Positions 22,441 through 33,219 are shown, counted from the first letter of the stretch. The stretch: DNA of 64,000 nucleotides from Vicia villosa (GCF_029867415.1 NC_081185.1:69697156-69761155); one strand, 5' to 3'. Translations and numbers: made by a program. Notes: generated by a model from the letters alone, not told the origin.

Positions 22441-22524
22441 GCACTAGGCCCATTAGGTATAAAAAACCCTAAGAGAAAGGAGAAAACTGACTTTTTCAGA
22501 GAGGAGAACAGAACTATTAAACCT

Positions 22525-24297
22525 GTGAAAGGAGTAGTCCTGAAATCTGTTGAGAAAGGAGTTCAAAAGTTCAGTGTTGGAGGGACGCACAACGTGTCGT
22601 ATGCTAACATTCTGGTGAACAAAAAAGGGGAAGGGAAGAGTGGAGACCATAGCAATAAGGAGTCTTTCAGTAAGTCTTTCTTCTACAAAACTGACGAACA
22701 CGAGAATGAACGTTACAAATCGGCATGGGTGGGCATCTCTAAGGAACCAGGAATGGCTTACAAGTTGAGCGACAGTCTTTTGGAAGAAGGGATTTTCACG
22801 GTGGTGGCCACCCCTCTAGGACCAAATCTGTGCTTATTGGAGGAAACAAATTCGGGTGACCTAGAACTTTTGCTCAAGGATGCAGGGGATTGGAAGAAAT
22901 CATGGTTTAAAGAGGTTAGGAAGTGGCGTAAATCGGACGTTGAGTGTTTCAGAGCAGTTTGGATCTCAATCTTTGGGATCCCTTGTTTCGTTAGAAACAA
23001 ACGATTCTGCGAAGCGCTTCTCTCAGACATTGGAATCATTGCTAACCAAGACGTATTGGAGGGAAGTCAGCTAAGATTAGATGTTACGAAACTTTTTCTC
23101 TTCACCAACGTTCTGGGCACTATTAATAGGAAGATCTCGGTGTCGGTGGACGGAGAGTGGCATAACATCCTGGTTATGGAAGATCCACCGGCGACGCTGG
23201 AAGATGGGGAAGAATCTAAGAGCGATTCTGTTTTCTCATCTGAAGAATCAAGGGAAGGCGACGAAGCGCCGGAGAGTGACAGCTCAGGGGAAGAGGAGAT
23301 GCAGAGGAGAGAGGTAAGCATAGGGAAAGTCTGTTTGGAGGATGTAGCAGGGGGCTCACCTAGGTGTGTCAGAGAAGCAGACTGTTTTCCTGTGAATATT
23401 TACAAAGGAAGGAGATCTTCTTCCAAAGGACAAGACACAACAGGGAAAAGGCATGGTCAAGGTCTGGAACATAATTCTTTGAGTGTTTCAGATAGTATTT
23501 CGACTGATGTTTCTTCTAGAGTAGCTTGTTCTCTGGAGGCGGAAAATACAGGTGGGGGAGATTTCGAGGCTGAAAAGAGGCTGGGGCGGATTGAAGGAGA
23601 TGATGATAAAAGTTGCACTGTGTCGCTTGTGAACCCTAAAGTGGGAGAATCTTCTATTGGGCCGAATGTGTCTCAGGTAGTGGGCCCTGTAATTTGTGCC
23701 CATAAAACGTTATCTCTCATTAAGGGTGATGTGGCAGCGGCTGGGGGTTTTGTAGAAATAAGGCCCAGCGAAATGGATTTTGAAGTGGGCCCAAGTGGAG
23801 AATTAAGACTTTTTAATTCTTTTAATCAACCTAACCAAAATTTTGTTGTGGATACTGGTAAGGCAGCTTTAAGTTTCGACGCACAGTGTAACAAGCTGAA
23901 AAATTCAAGAAAGGTGAGGAAAAAGATGAGGGACATTATAAATTTAGGAGAAAAACTGGAAAATTATGTGTATCCTTATGAAGCGTTCTTTCCGTCGAAT
24001 CCTCATTTGCGGAAGCGACAATCTGGTTTGGACAGTGGCTCTATTTCCCAATCTACTCGGGATGTTTTACAGCTCTCTTGCGAATCGTTAACACATTCGG
24101 ATGTGAAGAACTGCAATTCTAGGGCGGACAGGGGTAATTTAGGGAAGACATCTGAAGGTTTATGGAACTCTATGAATAAGTTGGGAATATCTATTTCTTC
24201 TAATTCTTTTGATCCTATTAGGAAATTGGAGGAAATGGAGAGAAGAGATAACAAGGTGGAAAAGGAGACAAAGGGGAACTTTTTGGTGAACAAATGA
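22525..24297 (+). CDS. LINE ORF1, RNA-binding protein (DUF4283-like), ATG missing
   Basis: An open frame of at least 590 codons with no internal stop; it is open from 22441 but has no ATG before about 22753. So the true start has been lost by mutation or 5' truncation, or translation starts in another way. An N-terminal DUF4283-like module is readable (WKKSWFKEVRKW, FRAVWISIFGIPCFVRNKRF), followed by a long acidic, serine-rich, poorly conserved region. Such proteins bind LINE RNA to form the ribonucleoprotein. I see no CCHC knuckle. The stop codon overlaps the ORF2 start as ATGA (24294-24297). Confidence 0.78.
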   Translation: MKGVVLKSVEKGVQKFSVGGTHNVSYANILVNKKGEGKSGDHSNKESFSKSFFYKTDEHENERYKSAWVGISKEPGMAYKLSDSLLEEGIFTVVATPLGPNLCLLEETNSGDLELLLKDAGDWKKSWFKEVRKWRKSDVECFRAVWISIFGIPCFVRNKRFCEALLSDIGIIANQDVLEGSQLRLDVTKLFLFTNVLGTINRKISVSVDGEWHNILVMEDPPATLEDGEESKSDSVFSSEESREGDEAPESDSSGEEEMQRREVSIGKVCLEDVAGGSPRCVREADCFPVNIYKGRRSSSKGQDTTGKRHGQGLEHNSLSVSDSISTDVSSRVACSLEAENTGGGDFEAEKRLGRIEGDDDKSCTVSLVNPKVGESSIGPNVSQVVGPVICAHKTLSLIKGDVAAAGGFVEIRPSEMDFEVGPSGELRLFNSFNQPNQNFVVDTGKAALSFDAQCNKLKNSRKVRKKMRDIINLGEKLENYVYPYEAFFPSNPHLRKRQSGLDSGSISQSTRDVLQLSCESLTHSDVKNCNSRADRGNLGKTSEGLWNSMNKLGISISSNSFDPIRKLEEMERRDNKVEKETKGNFLVNK

Positions 24298-27200
24298 TTA
24301 TTTATTCTTTAAATATAAGAGGAGGTGGCAAATTAGTGAAGAGAAAGAGAGTAGGTTTCAACATTCAAAAAGGAGGGGTGGATATTGCTTTCATTCAAGA
24401 AATAAAACTTAGAGGTGTGAAGCTTCAAACGGTCAAAGAATTATGGGGAGATGCTTTGGTTGAGTGGTCTCATTTGGATGCGGAAGGAGCATCAGGGGGT
24501 ATTTTAACAATGTGGAGGAAGGATTTTTTTAAGATTTTGTATAGTTTTAAAGGAGAAGGCTTTCTAGGTATTTGTGTGGAAAAAGAGAATAGAAGGATAT
24601 ACTTTGTAAACTTTTATGCTTCTTGTGATCATAATTCTAGGAAGAGGTCATGGAAGAGGCTTGTGGATATCAAAAGAAGTAGTAGTGCCGGTTCTTGGTG
24701 CATTGGAGGAGACTTTAATATGATCACTTCCTTGGAAGAGAGAGTTGGTATTTCAAAGAAGAATTATAGGAAGGAGATAGAAGACTTTAAGGAGTTCATA
24801 GAGGAAATGGAGTTGGTGGATCCTCCTACTATAGGTGGGAAATTTACTTGGAGTAATAGTGGAGGTAGTGCTATGAGTAGGTTGGATAGATTTTTTCTAT
24901 CGGACAATTTCATCGTTGATTGGAAGGTTGAAGGCCAAACAATAGGAGAAAGGGATGTGTCCGACCATGCTCCAATTTGGATCAAAGATAACAAGAGAAA
25001 TTGGGGTCCTAAACCTTTTAGGTTTAATAATATGTGGTTTGATCATGAGAAGTTTTTTATGTTTGTGGAAGGGGAATGGAGGAAGATTAGGGTGAAAGGA
25101 AGAGGCGACTTTTGTTTGGTTGAAAAATTGAAAATTCTTAAAAAGCATCTTACCATTTGGAATAAGGAGGTTTATGGGTGGATCGATCTCAACATTGAAG
25201 AGGCGGGAAAGGAGATGCATTTTTTAGACAACAAGTTTGCTCATTTTGCAGGTAATGTTCCGGAAGATGTGGTGGTTGATAGAGCTAGAGCGGCAATTGA
25301 TTTTTGGGAAAATCTTAATAAAAAAGAAGGTTTTCTTCGTCAAAAATCTAGGAATCTTTGGTTATCCGAAGGTGATTGCAATTCTCGTTTTTTTCATAAT
25401 TCTCTTAAAGAGAGAAGAAGGAGAAACTCATTGTGCGCTCTTGAAGCTAGAGGAGGGAGATTGGAAGATGTTACCGTTATTAAAGAATTCATTCACAATC
25501 ATTTTAACTTATTTTTCAATGATATTGTGGAGGAGAGACCGGTGCTTAGCGGAGTGAATTTGAAGCCGCTTAGTGTTTTGGATAGTCATTCTATTGAAAG
25601 ACCATTCTCGGAGATGGAAGTAAAGGAAGCCATTTGGTCGTGTGATGGTAACAAAAGTGCGGGTCCGGATGGTTACTCTTTAGAATTCTACAAAAGGTTT
25701 TGGGTGGTTATTCGGGAGGATGTTTTACGGCTTTGCAATGACTTCTATGATAAAGGTACTCTTGTGAAATCTATTACTTCTTCTTTTCTAGCGTTGATTC
25801 CCAAAAACAACAATCCGCAAAATTTAGGTGAATACCGTCCTATTTGCTTGGTGGGTAGTATTTACAAAATTATTTCAAAAATTTTGGCGGCTAGATTGAA
25901 AGAGGTGATCGATACTTTGGTGTCCAATAATCAAACCGCTTTTGTCCCGGGTAGAAACATGATGGATGGGGTTCTTTTGGTGAATGAATTATTAGATTGG
26001 ATGAAGAAAAAGAAAAGAGGTAGCATTTTACTCAAGGTGGATTTCGAGAAAGCGTACGATTCCGTCTCTTGGCAATATCTTAAAGAGATGATGATGAGAA
26101 TGGGTTTTGGGGAGAGGTGGATGAAGTGGATGGATACTTGTATTTTTACAAGTCATATGTCCGTTTTGGTGAATGGAAGCGCTACGAAGGAATTCAAGGT
26201 GAACAAAGGATTGAGACAAGGAGATCCTTTATCTCCTTTTCTCTTCGTTCTTGCCATGGAAGGTTTAACCGCGCTTGTTAGAAAATCTATAGAGGTGGGG
26301 GATTTCAAACCTTTCAAATATGGGGAAGAGGAGTATGCGGATATTTTACAATTTGCGGATGACACTATAATCCTTGGAGAACCGTCTTGTGACAATCTTT
26401 GGAGCTTAAAAGTTTTGTTGAGAGGTTTTGAGCTTGTTTCCGGTTTGAAAATTAATTTTGCTAAAAGTAATATTATCGGTGTAAATGTTGGAGATTGGTT
26501 CCTCAATGCGGCAAAGGCATTTCTCTCTTGTAACAAAGGAAGCATTCCCTTCAAATTTTTAGGAATTATGGTGGGGGAGAATCATAGGAAAAAAAAGGTG
26601 TGGGCGGAAGTGATAAACAAAATAAAAGGGCGGCTTTCTAGTTGGAAGGGAAAGAATTTATCTATGGGAGGTAGAGTTACCCTTGTTAATTCGGTTTTAA
26701 ATGCTATTCCAACTTTCACATTATCTTTTTTTAAAGCTCCGACAAAGGTGATTAAAGAGATAAGAAGGCTTCAAAGTGATTTTTTATGGGGTGGGAGCAC
26801 CGACAAAAAGTGTATTCATTGGGTGAAGTGGAAGTATGTGTGTAGACCGAAAGAGAAGGGAGGGCTCGGAGTGAGAGATGTGGAGGAAGTTAACAAAGCT
26901 CTTCTTTTGAAATGGAAATGGAGAATCTTGAAAGAAGATAATGCTATTTGGAGTAAATTCTTTTCTTTGAGATATCCTTGTCCCAAGCTCAAGATACAAG
27001 TTCCTAACGGAGATATGAATAGAAGTGATGATTCAATGTGGTGGAGAGATATCACCAAAAATAACTTGATTGATGACTTTATTGATGGTGGTTTTTCCGG
27101 GTGTTTTTCGTGTTGTTGTAAAGATGGTAAAAATGTTCTTTTTTGGCATAGTTTGTGGTTGGGGGATCAATCTCTTCGCGAGCTTTATCCGGATTTGTTT

Positions 27201-27704
27201 GATATGTCAACCATAAAAAATTGTGCGATTGCGGACGTGTTGGTTTGGAATAATGGCAACCATTTTTGGGAGTTGGAGGCTTTATTTAGAGGCGGGGCTG
27301 CCACTGTTTTTATGGGCGGGGCTGGTTCGGTTTTTTCGACCGGGGCTGCCACCTCTTCTTCGGTAGCGGCTGTTCGGGGGCTTCCGTGTTGGTCCCGTTT
27401 TTGTGCCGAAATAAATTCTTTCACACCAATCGATATGGAGGCGGATAGTTTTCGGTGGCGCATCAATCCGGAAAAGGAGTTTTCGGTAAGTAGCATTACG
27501 GATTTAGTTAATGATTCCAAATCTTTTGTTTGGCCAAACCACTTATCTTCTTTGTTGAAAGTGATGTGGGAGCTAAAAATTCCTCCTAAAATGCATATGT
27601 TTGCTTGGAGATTCTTCATTGGAAAAATCCCTTCCAAAGATGAATTGTTGAAAAGAGGGAGGAGTAACTTGCATTTTAAATCCGGATTGTGTGTTTTGTG
27701 GTAA
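24294..27704 (+). CDS. LINE ORF2: endonuclease and reverse transcriptase
   Basis: 1,136 codons beginning MIIYSLNIRGGG, the usual start of plant LINE ORF2. The APE endonuclease covers about 1-230 (E36 in FIQEIKL, a GGDFNM motif, D224-H225 in VSDHAPIW). The reverse transcriptase covers about 490-760, with GEYRPICLVGSIYKI, D583 in KVDFEKAYDSV, GLRQGDPLSPFLF and the catalytic pair in FADDT (D689-D690). Then follow the WGG..KK.HWVKW region and the start of a zinc-finger/RNase-H-like tail. A G/A-rich insertion-like stretch lies at about 998-1030. The frame is lost at about 27690-27704, just inside a C-x2-C-G motif, where two bases appear to be missing. All main catalytic residues are present, so the protein could still be largely functional. 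Confidence 0.88.
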   Translation: MIIYSLNIRGGGKLVKRKRVGFNIQKGGVDIAFIQEIKLRGVKLQTVKELWGDALVEWSHLDAEGASGGILTMWRKDFFKILYSFKGEGFLGICVEKENRRIYFVNFYASCDHNSRKRSWKRLVDIKRSSSAGSWCIGGDFNMITSLEERVGISKKNYRKEIEDFKEFIEEMELVDPPTIGGKFTWSNSGGSAMSRLDRFFLSDNFIVDWKVEGQTIGERDVSDHAPIWIKDNKRNWGPKPFRFNNMWFDHEKFFMFVEGEWRKIRVKGRGDFCLVEKLKILKKHLTIWNKEVYGWIDLNIEEAGKEMHFLDNKFAHFAGNVPEDVVVDRARAAIDFWENLNKKEGFLRQKSRNLWLSEGDCNSRFFHNSLKERRRRNSLCALEARGGRLEDVTVIKEFIHNHFNLFFNDIVEERPVLSGVNLKPLSVLDSHSIERPFSEMEVKEAIWSCDGNKSAGPDGYSLEFYKRFWVVIREDVLRLCNDFYDKGTLVKSITSSFLALIPKNNNPQNLGEYRPICLVGSIYKIISKILAARLKEVIDTLVSNNQTAFVPGRNMMDGVLLVNELLDWMKKKKRGSILLKVDFEKAYDSVSWQYLKEMMMRMGFGERWMKWMDTCIFTSHMSVLVNGSATKEFKVNKGLRQGDPLSPFLFVLAMEGLTALVRKSIEVGDFKPFKYGEEEYADILQFADDTIILGEPSCDNLWSLKVLLRGFELVSGLKINFAKSNIIGVNVGDWFLNAAKAFLSCNKGSIPFKFLGIMVGENHRKKKVWAEVINKIKGRLSSWKGKNLSMGGRVTLVNSVLNAIPTFTLSFFKAPTKVIKEIRRLQSDFLWGGSTDKKCIHWVKWKYVCRPKEKGGLGVRDVEEVNKALLLKWKWRILKEDNAIWSKFFSLRYPCPKLKIQVPNGDMNRSDDSMWWRDITKNNLIDDFIDGGFSGCFSCCCKDGKNVLFWHSLWLGDQSLRELYPDLFDMSTIKNCAIADVLVWNNGNHFWELEALFRGGAATVFMGGAGSVFSTGAATSSSVAAVRGLPCWSRFCAEINSFTPIDMEADSFRWRINPEKEFSVSSITDLVNDSKSFVWPNHLSSLLKVMWELKIPPKMHMFAWRFFIGKIPSKDELLKRGRSNLHFKSGLCVLW

Positions 27705-28077
27705 TTATCCGGAAGTGTTTTCTCATCTATTCTTTAATTGTCATGTGGTGAAGGAGATTTGGACACAAATTTATGGTTGGTTGGGAATTGAGGAGGTTTT
27801 AAATGGAGTGGATTTTTTGGATTTTGGAGCCATTCAAGACAAAGTGAAAAATGCTAATCATAGGTTGAAGATAAACATTGTTTGGATTGCTATTACTTGG
27901 TGCATTTGGCTCATGAGGAATGCTATAATTTTCAAGGGGGAAGCTTTTAGTTTTGATGTGGTTTGTTCCAACATCGTTTTTTTATCTTGGAGATGGTTGT
28001 CTGTTGGGTACGCTAAGTTTAGAGCCATTTATTATGAATGGTTCAAACTTCCTTTATCTTGTTCTAACGCAATTTAG
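27691..28077 (+). pseudogene. LINE ORF2 C-terminal part, out of frame
   Basis: It continues the ORF2 protein in another frame: FCGNYPEVFSHLFFNC (zf-RVT motif), HRLKINIVWIAITWCIWLMR and GEAFSFDVVCSNIVFLSWRW. These are typical of the extreme C-terminus of plant LINEs. Its stop at 28075-28077 is followed by the 3' UTR and poly-A. Confidence 0.85.
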
Positions 28078-28145
28078 CGTCTTTTGTAAGGGTTGCACCC
28101 CTAGTGCGAGCTTTATAATCAATTGCCTATTAAAAAAAAAAAAAA

Positions 28146-29607
28146 TAACAGTTATGGGGGATTCACTAACAATTGTAACCCTGACCTCTCTCATCCACAC
28201 GTACATATCCCACCAACCCTTATTTTCCGATTCAAAAAAAAACCTCTTTCACGTACAACCAAATTTCCAACCTATTCTCTATGTACATACGTATTCATCC
28301 AAAATCCACTATCTTGTATATCTATCTACGTTCTTTGCCAAGCTTCTTTTTTTTTTTTACCTTTTGAAAATCCAGAATCTTTTGATACATAGTTACTAAC
28401 TCATATCTATTTTTGTACCAAGACAACCTCTTTTTTTAATTTATTTTGTTGTTCATACGTAAACACTTGTATTGTTATCATGAATAATTCCTAATCACAA
28501 TTTTAACCAAACTCACTCTTTCACGCATCATCCTAAACATCATCGAAAAATCATGCTTTCAATAACACATAAACAGCCTGATTCTAACACACATTAACAA
28601 TGACCATTTAAACAAATCTGCAACAAGTTTGTGAAACATCCGATCTGAGTATTTTTTGCAGGAAAAAGAAATAGAGAAATAAAGAATAAAGGATCTGAAG
28701 GAGATGGAAACACAGAATCGAAGTCGAAACAACCTTCAACTCAGTCCTCCTCCTCCGCAGAAGCAACAACCACCGCCACAAACTCAGATAAACGCAGCAA
28801 GCCGAATCTGCAAACTTACGGAAGATCCATCCGCAATCACCAACTCAACACCACACTCCTTCAATTCCACTCTGCAAAACAACGTTCATCTTCACCAAAT
28901 ACAACACAACAACTTCATCAGTGAATCATCAACTCAGCAACTTAGATCTGTATCAACACAATAGTCACATACATAGTAGAATGCTGAATACAGAAGGAGT
29001 AAAGGTTGACCGGTTTCGATTTGTTTGTGGAAGAAGTGGACCCGCGAAAGCGTTGATGTTTCGCCGCCGCTACCTGCAACACAACACCACCGGCGAATCC
29101 CCCTAGGCAAACTGCTCCGCCGCCGATGAACTCATGGCTGCACACGAATCCGACGCACCACTCTCCGCCGGACGTCCCCAAATCCGCACGACATAAGTAC
29201 GCCGCCGCATCCCTACCCTCGATCTACCGCCGTCTTCACACATCATCACCGCCGACATCCGCCTCTCCATCGTCGCATCCATTGTTTGATGTTTGTGTGG
29301 TCTATTATCTGAATTGTGATGCTAGGTTCATAATTTCATGGAGTTTGTACCATTAATTTGGGATTAGGAAAAAAGAGAAATTGGAAAGAAAACAATAGCA
29401 CGAGAATAGAAAGAGGAGTGTTTTTCTGGTAATGGGGTGGTTATGTTCTCGTTCTCGTTTTTTATTCCAACACTGCTACATGTCAGCATATTAATGGTCT
29501 AACATTATATTACCATTCACTCTTATTTCTTATTATATATTTTATTTGAGTAAAACACTAAACAGTGAATGCTCAAAACACTAAACAGTGAATGAGCATT
29601 GGTCTAT
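28146..29607. other. Unassigned region with weak exon-like stretches
   Basis: It follows the LINE poly-A. At 28704-28964 (+) an ATG-initiated 86-codon frame encodes a Q/P/N-rich peptide. At 29000-29290 the DNA is unusually GC-rich for this window, with many CCG/GCC triplets, and gives open frames on both strands. This could be a fragment of a host gene or of a captured gene, but no domain is recognisable and I do not call a gene. Confidence 0.3.
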
Positions 29608-29682
29608 TGGTTAGAAGAATAAGAGGTCGAGTTTCAAGACCTAGGTTTGAACCCAGGTCGCTACCACTATTTTTCCTGCTTT
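29608..29682 (+). repeat. tRNA-like module (SINE head or LTR-embedded)
   Basis: A-box-like TGGTCTATTGG (29614-29624) and B-box-like GGTTTGAACCC (about 29651-29661) at tRNA spacing. The cloverleaf pairs imperfectly, so this is a tRNA-derived sequence and not a functional tRNA gene. It precedes an Ogre-type LTR end in the same orientation. Confidence 0.6.
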
Positions 29683-30785
29683 TCCTGTTTCCAAATCCAG
29701 TGTGTAGCATCTATGGAATCAAAACCCAGGTTTTTATATATATAATTTTCTATTTTTTAATTGTTTAGATTATATATTAACTAATATGATTAGTTTAATC
29801 AATTAAGATAATTAGGATTAGGATTATAAAATTAGGATTAGGCTCCTAACTAGGGTTTAGGATTAGTTCCTGATTATTTCGATTTAATTTAATTAATCTT
29901 TTTAAGTATAAAAATCACAAAAAACCCTAGGAAGGTTATCAGGCACTAGGGTTTGCCCAATCCCATTGGCCATTTGGCAAGGCGTTAATTCTTATTCAAT
30001 TGATCCTTGATTAATTTTCTCCTCGATTCGATCATACCTAATGATCGCCTTGGCGAGAAATAAAGCACTAAAATACAATAATGAAATTCGTTGTCATGTA
30101 ATAACCAAATCTATTGGTTATGAGAGATAATGATAAAACCTGAAATTTAATTACATAAAACTAAAATACACTTTATTTGCTGCTCGTGACGATCGAATCT
30201 ATCGGTCAGAATGGTTAGCAATACCTCATCTAATCCGTTAACTATAATGATTAAATCTATTGATCATCGTAACTAACGGTAACATATTAAACCAGGGTTG
30301 TACGCCAAATTCAAACACATCTAAAATACTTTTCATCTCTTCAATACTGCGAATAAGGTAATTCAAAATACCTTGCAAAACTACGGATTTTCATAACTAC
30401 GATAAGGCAATTCAAAATGCCTTCAAAACAATTTCATAATCAATTCTAAGGCGTACAAACCTGTCCCCGAACTACGTTGACTCTGATTCTCCCTAAGGAG
30501 ATACGTAGGCACTTGGTAACAAGGCGAGTCCCCTTCCTCAAAATTCTAATTAGGTTCGAATCTTGCCGTTCACCCTTTTCACTTCTATAGCTATTGTCCT
30601 GAATATTTTAGCCATAAGCCTTTACCTCAATTCAAAACCTTAGGAAAGGGTTGAGGGTGCCTAACACCTTCCCTCGACTTGAATACAATATCTTACCCCG
30701 ATCTCTTAACTACGTAGAGTTTCCTATTCGCCCTGGTAGAATAGGCGGCGATTCTAAAAGCTAATTTTTAGGGCAGGTTGCTACA
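29683..30785 (+). repeat. Decayed Ogre/Tat-type LTR remnant
   Basis: Its final part shows features common in Ogre-type LTR/leader junctions: AGATACGTAGGCA (30499-30511), GAGGGTGCCTAACACCTTCC (30652-30671), then AATAGGCGGCGATTCT (about 30741-30756), a degenerate Arg-type primer site (TGGCGACT...). The upstream part is AT-rich and carries AGGATTAGG repeats. No coding part follows, so it is a solo or truncated LTR. Left boundary uncertain. Confidence 0.55.
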
Positions 30786-31576
30786 ATATCTCCTCTCTTT
30801 CTTTATATCTCGTATCTGAGAGTAGCCACGTCAATTCAAGATCAACATCTATTGACGATGTTAATTCAAGATCAACATCTCTAGTTCAAAAGACACTGTG
30901 ATCGCAACCTCTAGTACTACAAATAATACATTTGATGGAAAAAATTCACCTCACCAAGAAAATAATCTAGGTATAATTTCCGGACATGCCATGCTTTATT
31001 TTTTTATAAAAAATACAATATATCCCCGTGGTTTTTAAATATATACGAGGGAAAAACTAATTCAAGACATGCTTTGTATTCTATCAAATGCAGTTTATGT
31101 TTTATTTCTTTTAAAAGTTGTGTCTTTTTTTTATTTGTAAAATAAATGATTCATTCTTTCGGTTTCTATAATTAGATTTTATTATAAAAACACTTGTTAG
31201 TAATGTTTTACTATATAAAAACACTTGTTAGTAAAGTTTTACTCTGTACTAACTTATCTATACCCGCTTCAAACTCATACACGTCATTATTTGAGATTGG
31301 TTGCAAGACAGAAAAAATCTTCAAGGTCCTATCTTGTATGTGGTTCTTCTAACACGAACCTTGAACAAAACATTTTTCTGCTCTTATAATTTATCTCACA
31401 TGATGATGTTGATATTGTTGTAGTTGTATTTTGGTCATTTGATATATTGCAAGTGCAGAAAATCAATATTGGTTCAGAGATTTATTGTACATTTACAAAA
31501 ATGTCATTCAATAATTATATTGGAAAAAGAAATAAAAAGAGTATGAAAAAGGAAGAGTAATAAAAGATAATTGATA
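30786..31576. other. AT-rich DNA without visible genes
   Basis: A small direct repeat (AATTCAAGATCAACATCT at about 30833 and 30863) and a duplicated TATAAAAACACTTGTTAGTAA (near 31182 and 31213) are the only structures seen. Confidence 0.45.
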
Positions 31577-31848
31577 CTCCCTCCGTCTTATAATAAGTGT
31601 CTCATTTATACTTTTGCTATGTCTTAAAATAAATGTCTCTCTAGAATACCAATGCAACATTTATTATTTTTTTCACTAATATATCCCTATTTATTAACTT
31701 TCACGCTTTTCAACTACTCCACTGCCTGTAATAAATAAGAGTATTTTAGTAAATGACACTTATTTTATTATTAAAACCAACACATCTAATCATTTTCTTA
31801 AGAACCGCGCAGAGCTCAAACAAGACAATTATTATGAGACGGATGGAG
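31577..31848 (+). mobile_element. Stowaway-type MITE
   Basis: The ends read CTCCCTCCGTC and (reverse complement) CTCCATCCGTC, flanked by TA on both sides (31575-31576 and 31849-31850). This is the standard terminus and TA target of Stowaway (Tc1/mariner-derived) MITEs. 272 bp, no coding capacity. Confidence 0.92.
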
Positions 31849-32363
31849 TATATTGAAAAAAATTGTAGTAGTAATCATTACGAACAATTTCGTGATGTTT
31901 TCATTGTTTCAATTAACATTTACTATACATTGCATTGTTTCAAAATGGTATTATTTTTTGCAATGATAAGTGAAACATTTTAGATGTGGTTTGGAATATC
32001 AAGGTAACGGTTTGAAAGTGGTCTTTTAGTGGTGATTTATTCACCCCAATTGTAATTTTTACGATTTTAGCAAAGATCCAGTGTTATTTCTATCATAATC
32101 GCAATCGATTTGTAATCTCTCTTTTGATCGAGACTTTGTTCTCGCTTTTGTGTAAATGGGTTAAGAACCCTTAGTTCTTTCTTTTATTTAGAAAGCAAGA
32201 AATATTATATATCAAAATTCCTTGAAGCATGAAAACAAAAGACAGGGCCTAAACCACAGGAGGAAAATTGCCCACCAGTTGAAATTTACCTTAAGTAAAA
32301 CAAAGAGTTTTTGTCAAACTCATAGAAATTACAATTGGCATGAGAAATATTCCCGATAAAGGA
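31849..32363. other. AT-rich DNA, partly 3' end of a minus-strand LINE
   Basis: No gene on its own. The right part (from about 32240) probably belongs to the LINE relic at 32364-32700. Confidence 0.35.
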
Positions 32364-32700
32364 TCACCTCCAAACAACCGTTTTACAACCCCAAACAACA
32401 TCACGGATGACCCAACCGAAGTTTCTAAAGATAATTCCATTCTTGATAAACCTTAAACTCCAAAGGATAGCCAACCAAATACCTCTCCTTACTTTTTTAG
32501 ATTTACAAAAGGAGCTCCAACACCTAAAACTATATTTAAAATCCTCTACCATAGTAAAGAGCATACCAATCCAAAAAGCCAAATCCTTCCAAACCTTAAT
32601 TGCATAACGGCACAACAAAAGAGAATGAAGAGGGGATTCGTCGGATAAACCACAAAAAAGACATGAATGATTAACTGAAGGAGGGAGAATACCTCGATAA
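32364..32700 (-). pseudogene. LINE ORF2 C-terminal fragment
   Basis: Read on the - strand it gives a zf-RVT/C-terminal LINE segment: YAIKVWKDLAFWIGM, then RGIWLAILWSLRFIKNGIIF (compare INIVWIAITWCIWLMRNAII in the LINE ending at 28077). It is short, 5'-truncated and lacks a complete frame. Relic of a different LINE subfamily. Confidence 0.75.
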
Positions 32701-32772
32701 GCGAATAAGTCCTTTGTAGGTATTCATTAAGGGTAATCCGTAATTTTGATAGTAGTTTATTTTTATATATTA

Positions 32773-33045
32773 CTTCCTCTGTCTCATAATAGATGTCCTC
32801 TTTGAGATTTTCATAATTTTTAAGAAAATAATTAATTATGTTGATTTCAATGATAAAATTCGTCTCATTTGCTAAAATAACCTTATTTATAATAGATAGT
32901 GGAGTACTTAAATAAATTAAAATACAATAAATAAGGGTAAGTTAGTAGAAAGAAATAATAAATATTACATTGATATTCTAAATGGACAAATAATTTGAGA
33001 CAAATAAAAATAGAAAAGAGAACAACTATTGTGAAACAAATGGAG
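32773..33045 (+). mobile_element. Second Stowaway-type MITE
   Basis: Ends CTTCCTCTGTCTCATAAT and (reverse complement) CTCCATTTGTTTCACAAT, flanked by TA (32771-32772 and 33046-33047). 273 bp, almost the same length as the copy at 31577. Older, with more mismatches between its ends. Confidence 0.82.
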
Positions 33046-33219
33046 TAAAAATAGAAAGTAGAGATATGAAGAACTATAGAAAATAGTCAACCACCAAGTA
33101 CATCAACTCAATGACCTTTATATCCATAGACAAAAGATCTAAGTTTCTATCGAAAACTATTAATTTGACTATACTAATTCAAATATGATATTATTCAATA
33201 TTGAGAAACTTCAACCGGT

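Larger units (their letters stand above)
22441..28145 (+). mobile_element. Nearly intact L1-type LINE retrotransposon
   Basis: It contains ORF1 (to 24297), ORF2 (24294-27704), a frameshifted ORF2 C-terminus (to 28077), a short 3' UTR and a 14-base poly-A tail (28132-28145). The 5' boundary is uncertain; no clear target duplication was found (AATAAC.. sequences at 22418 and after the tail are only partly alike). The 3' UTR (GTAAGGGTTGCACCCCTAGT) recurs in reverse complement at 37950-37975, so this family has other copies here. Confidence 0.88.

Noticed and set aside
29608..29682. Functional tRNA gene on the + strand
   Set aside because: B box deviates and the T-arm has mismatches; a tRNA-derived repeat is more likely.
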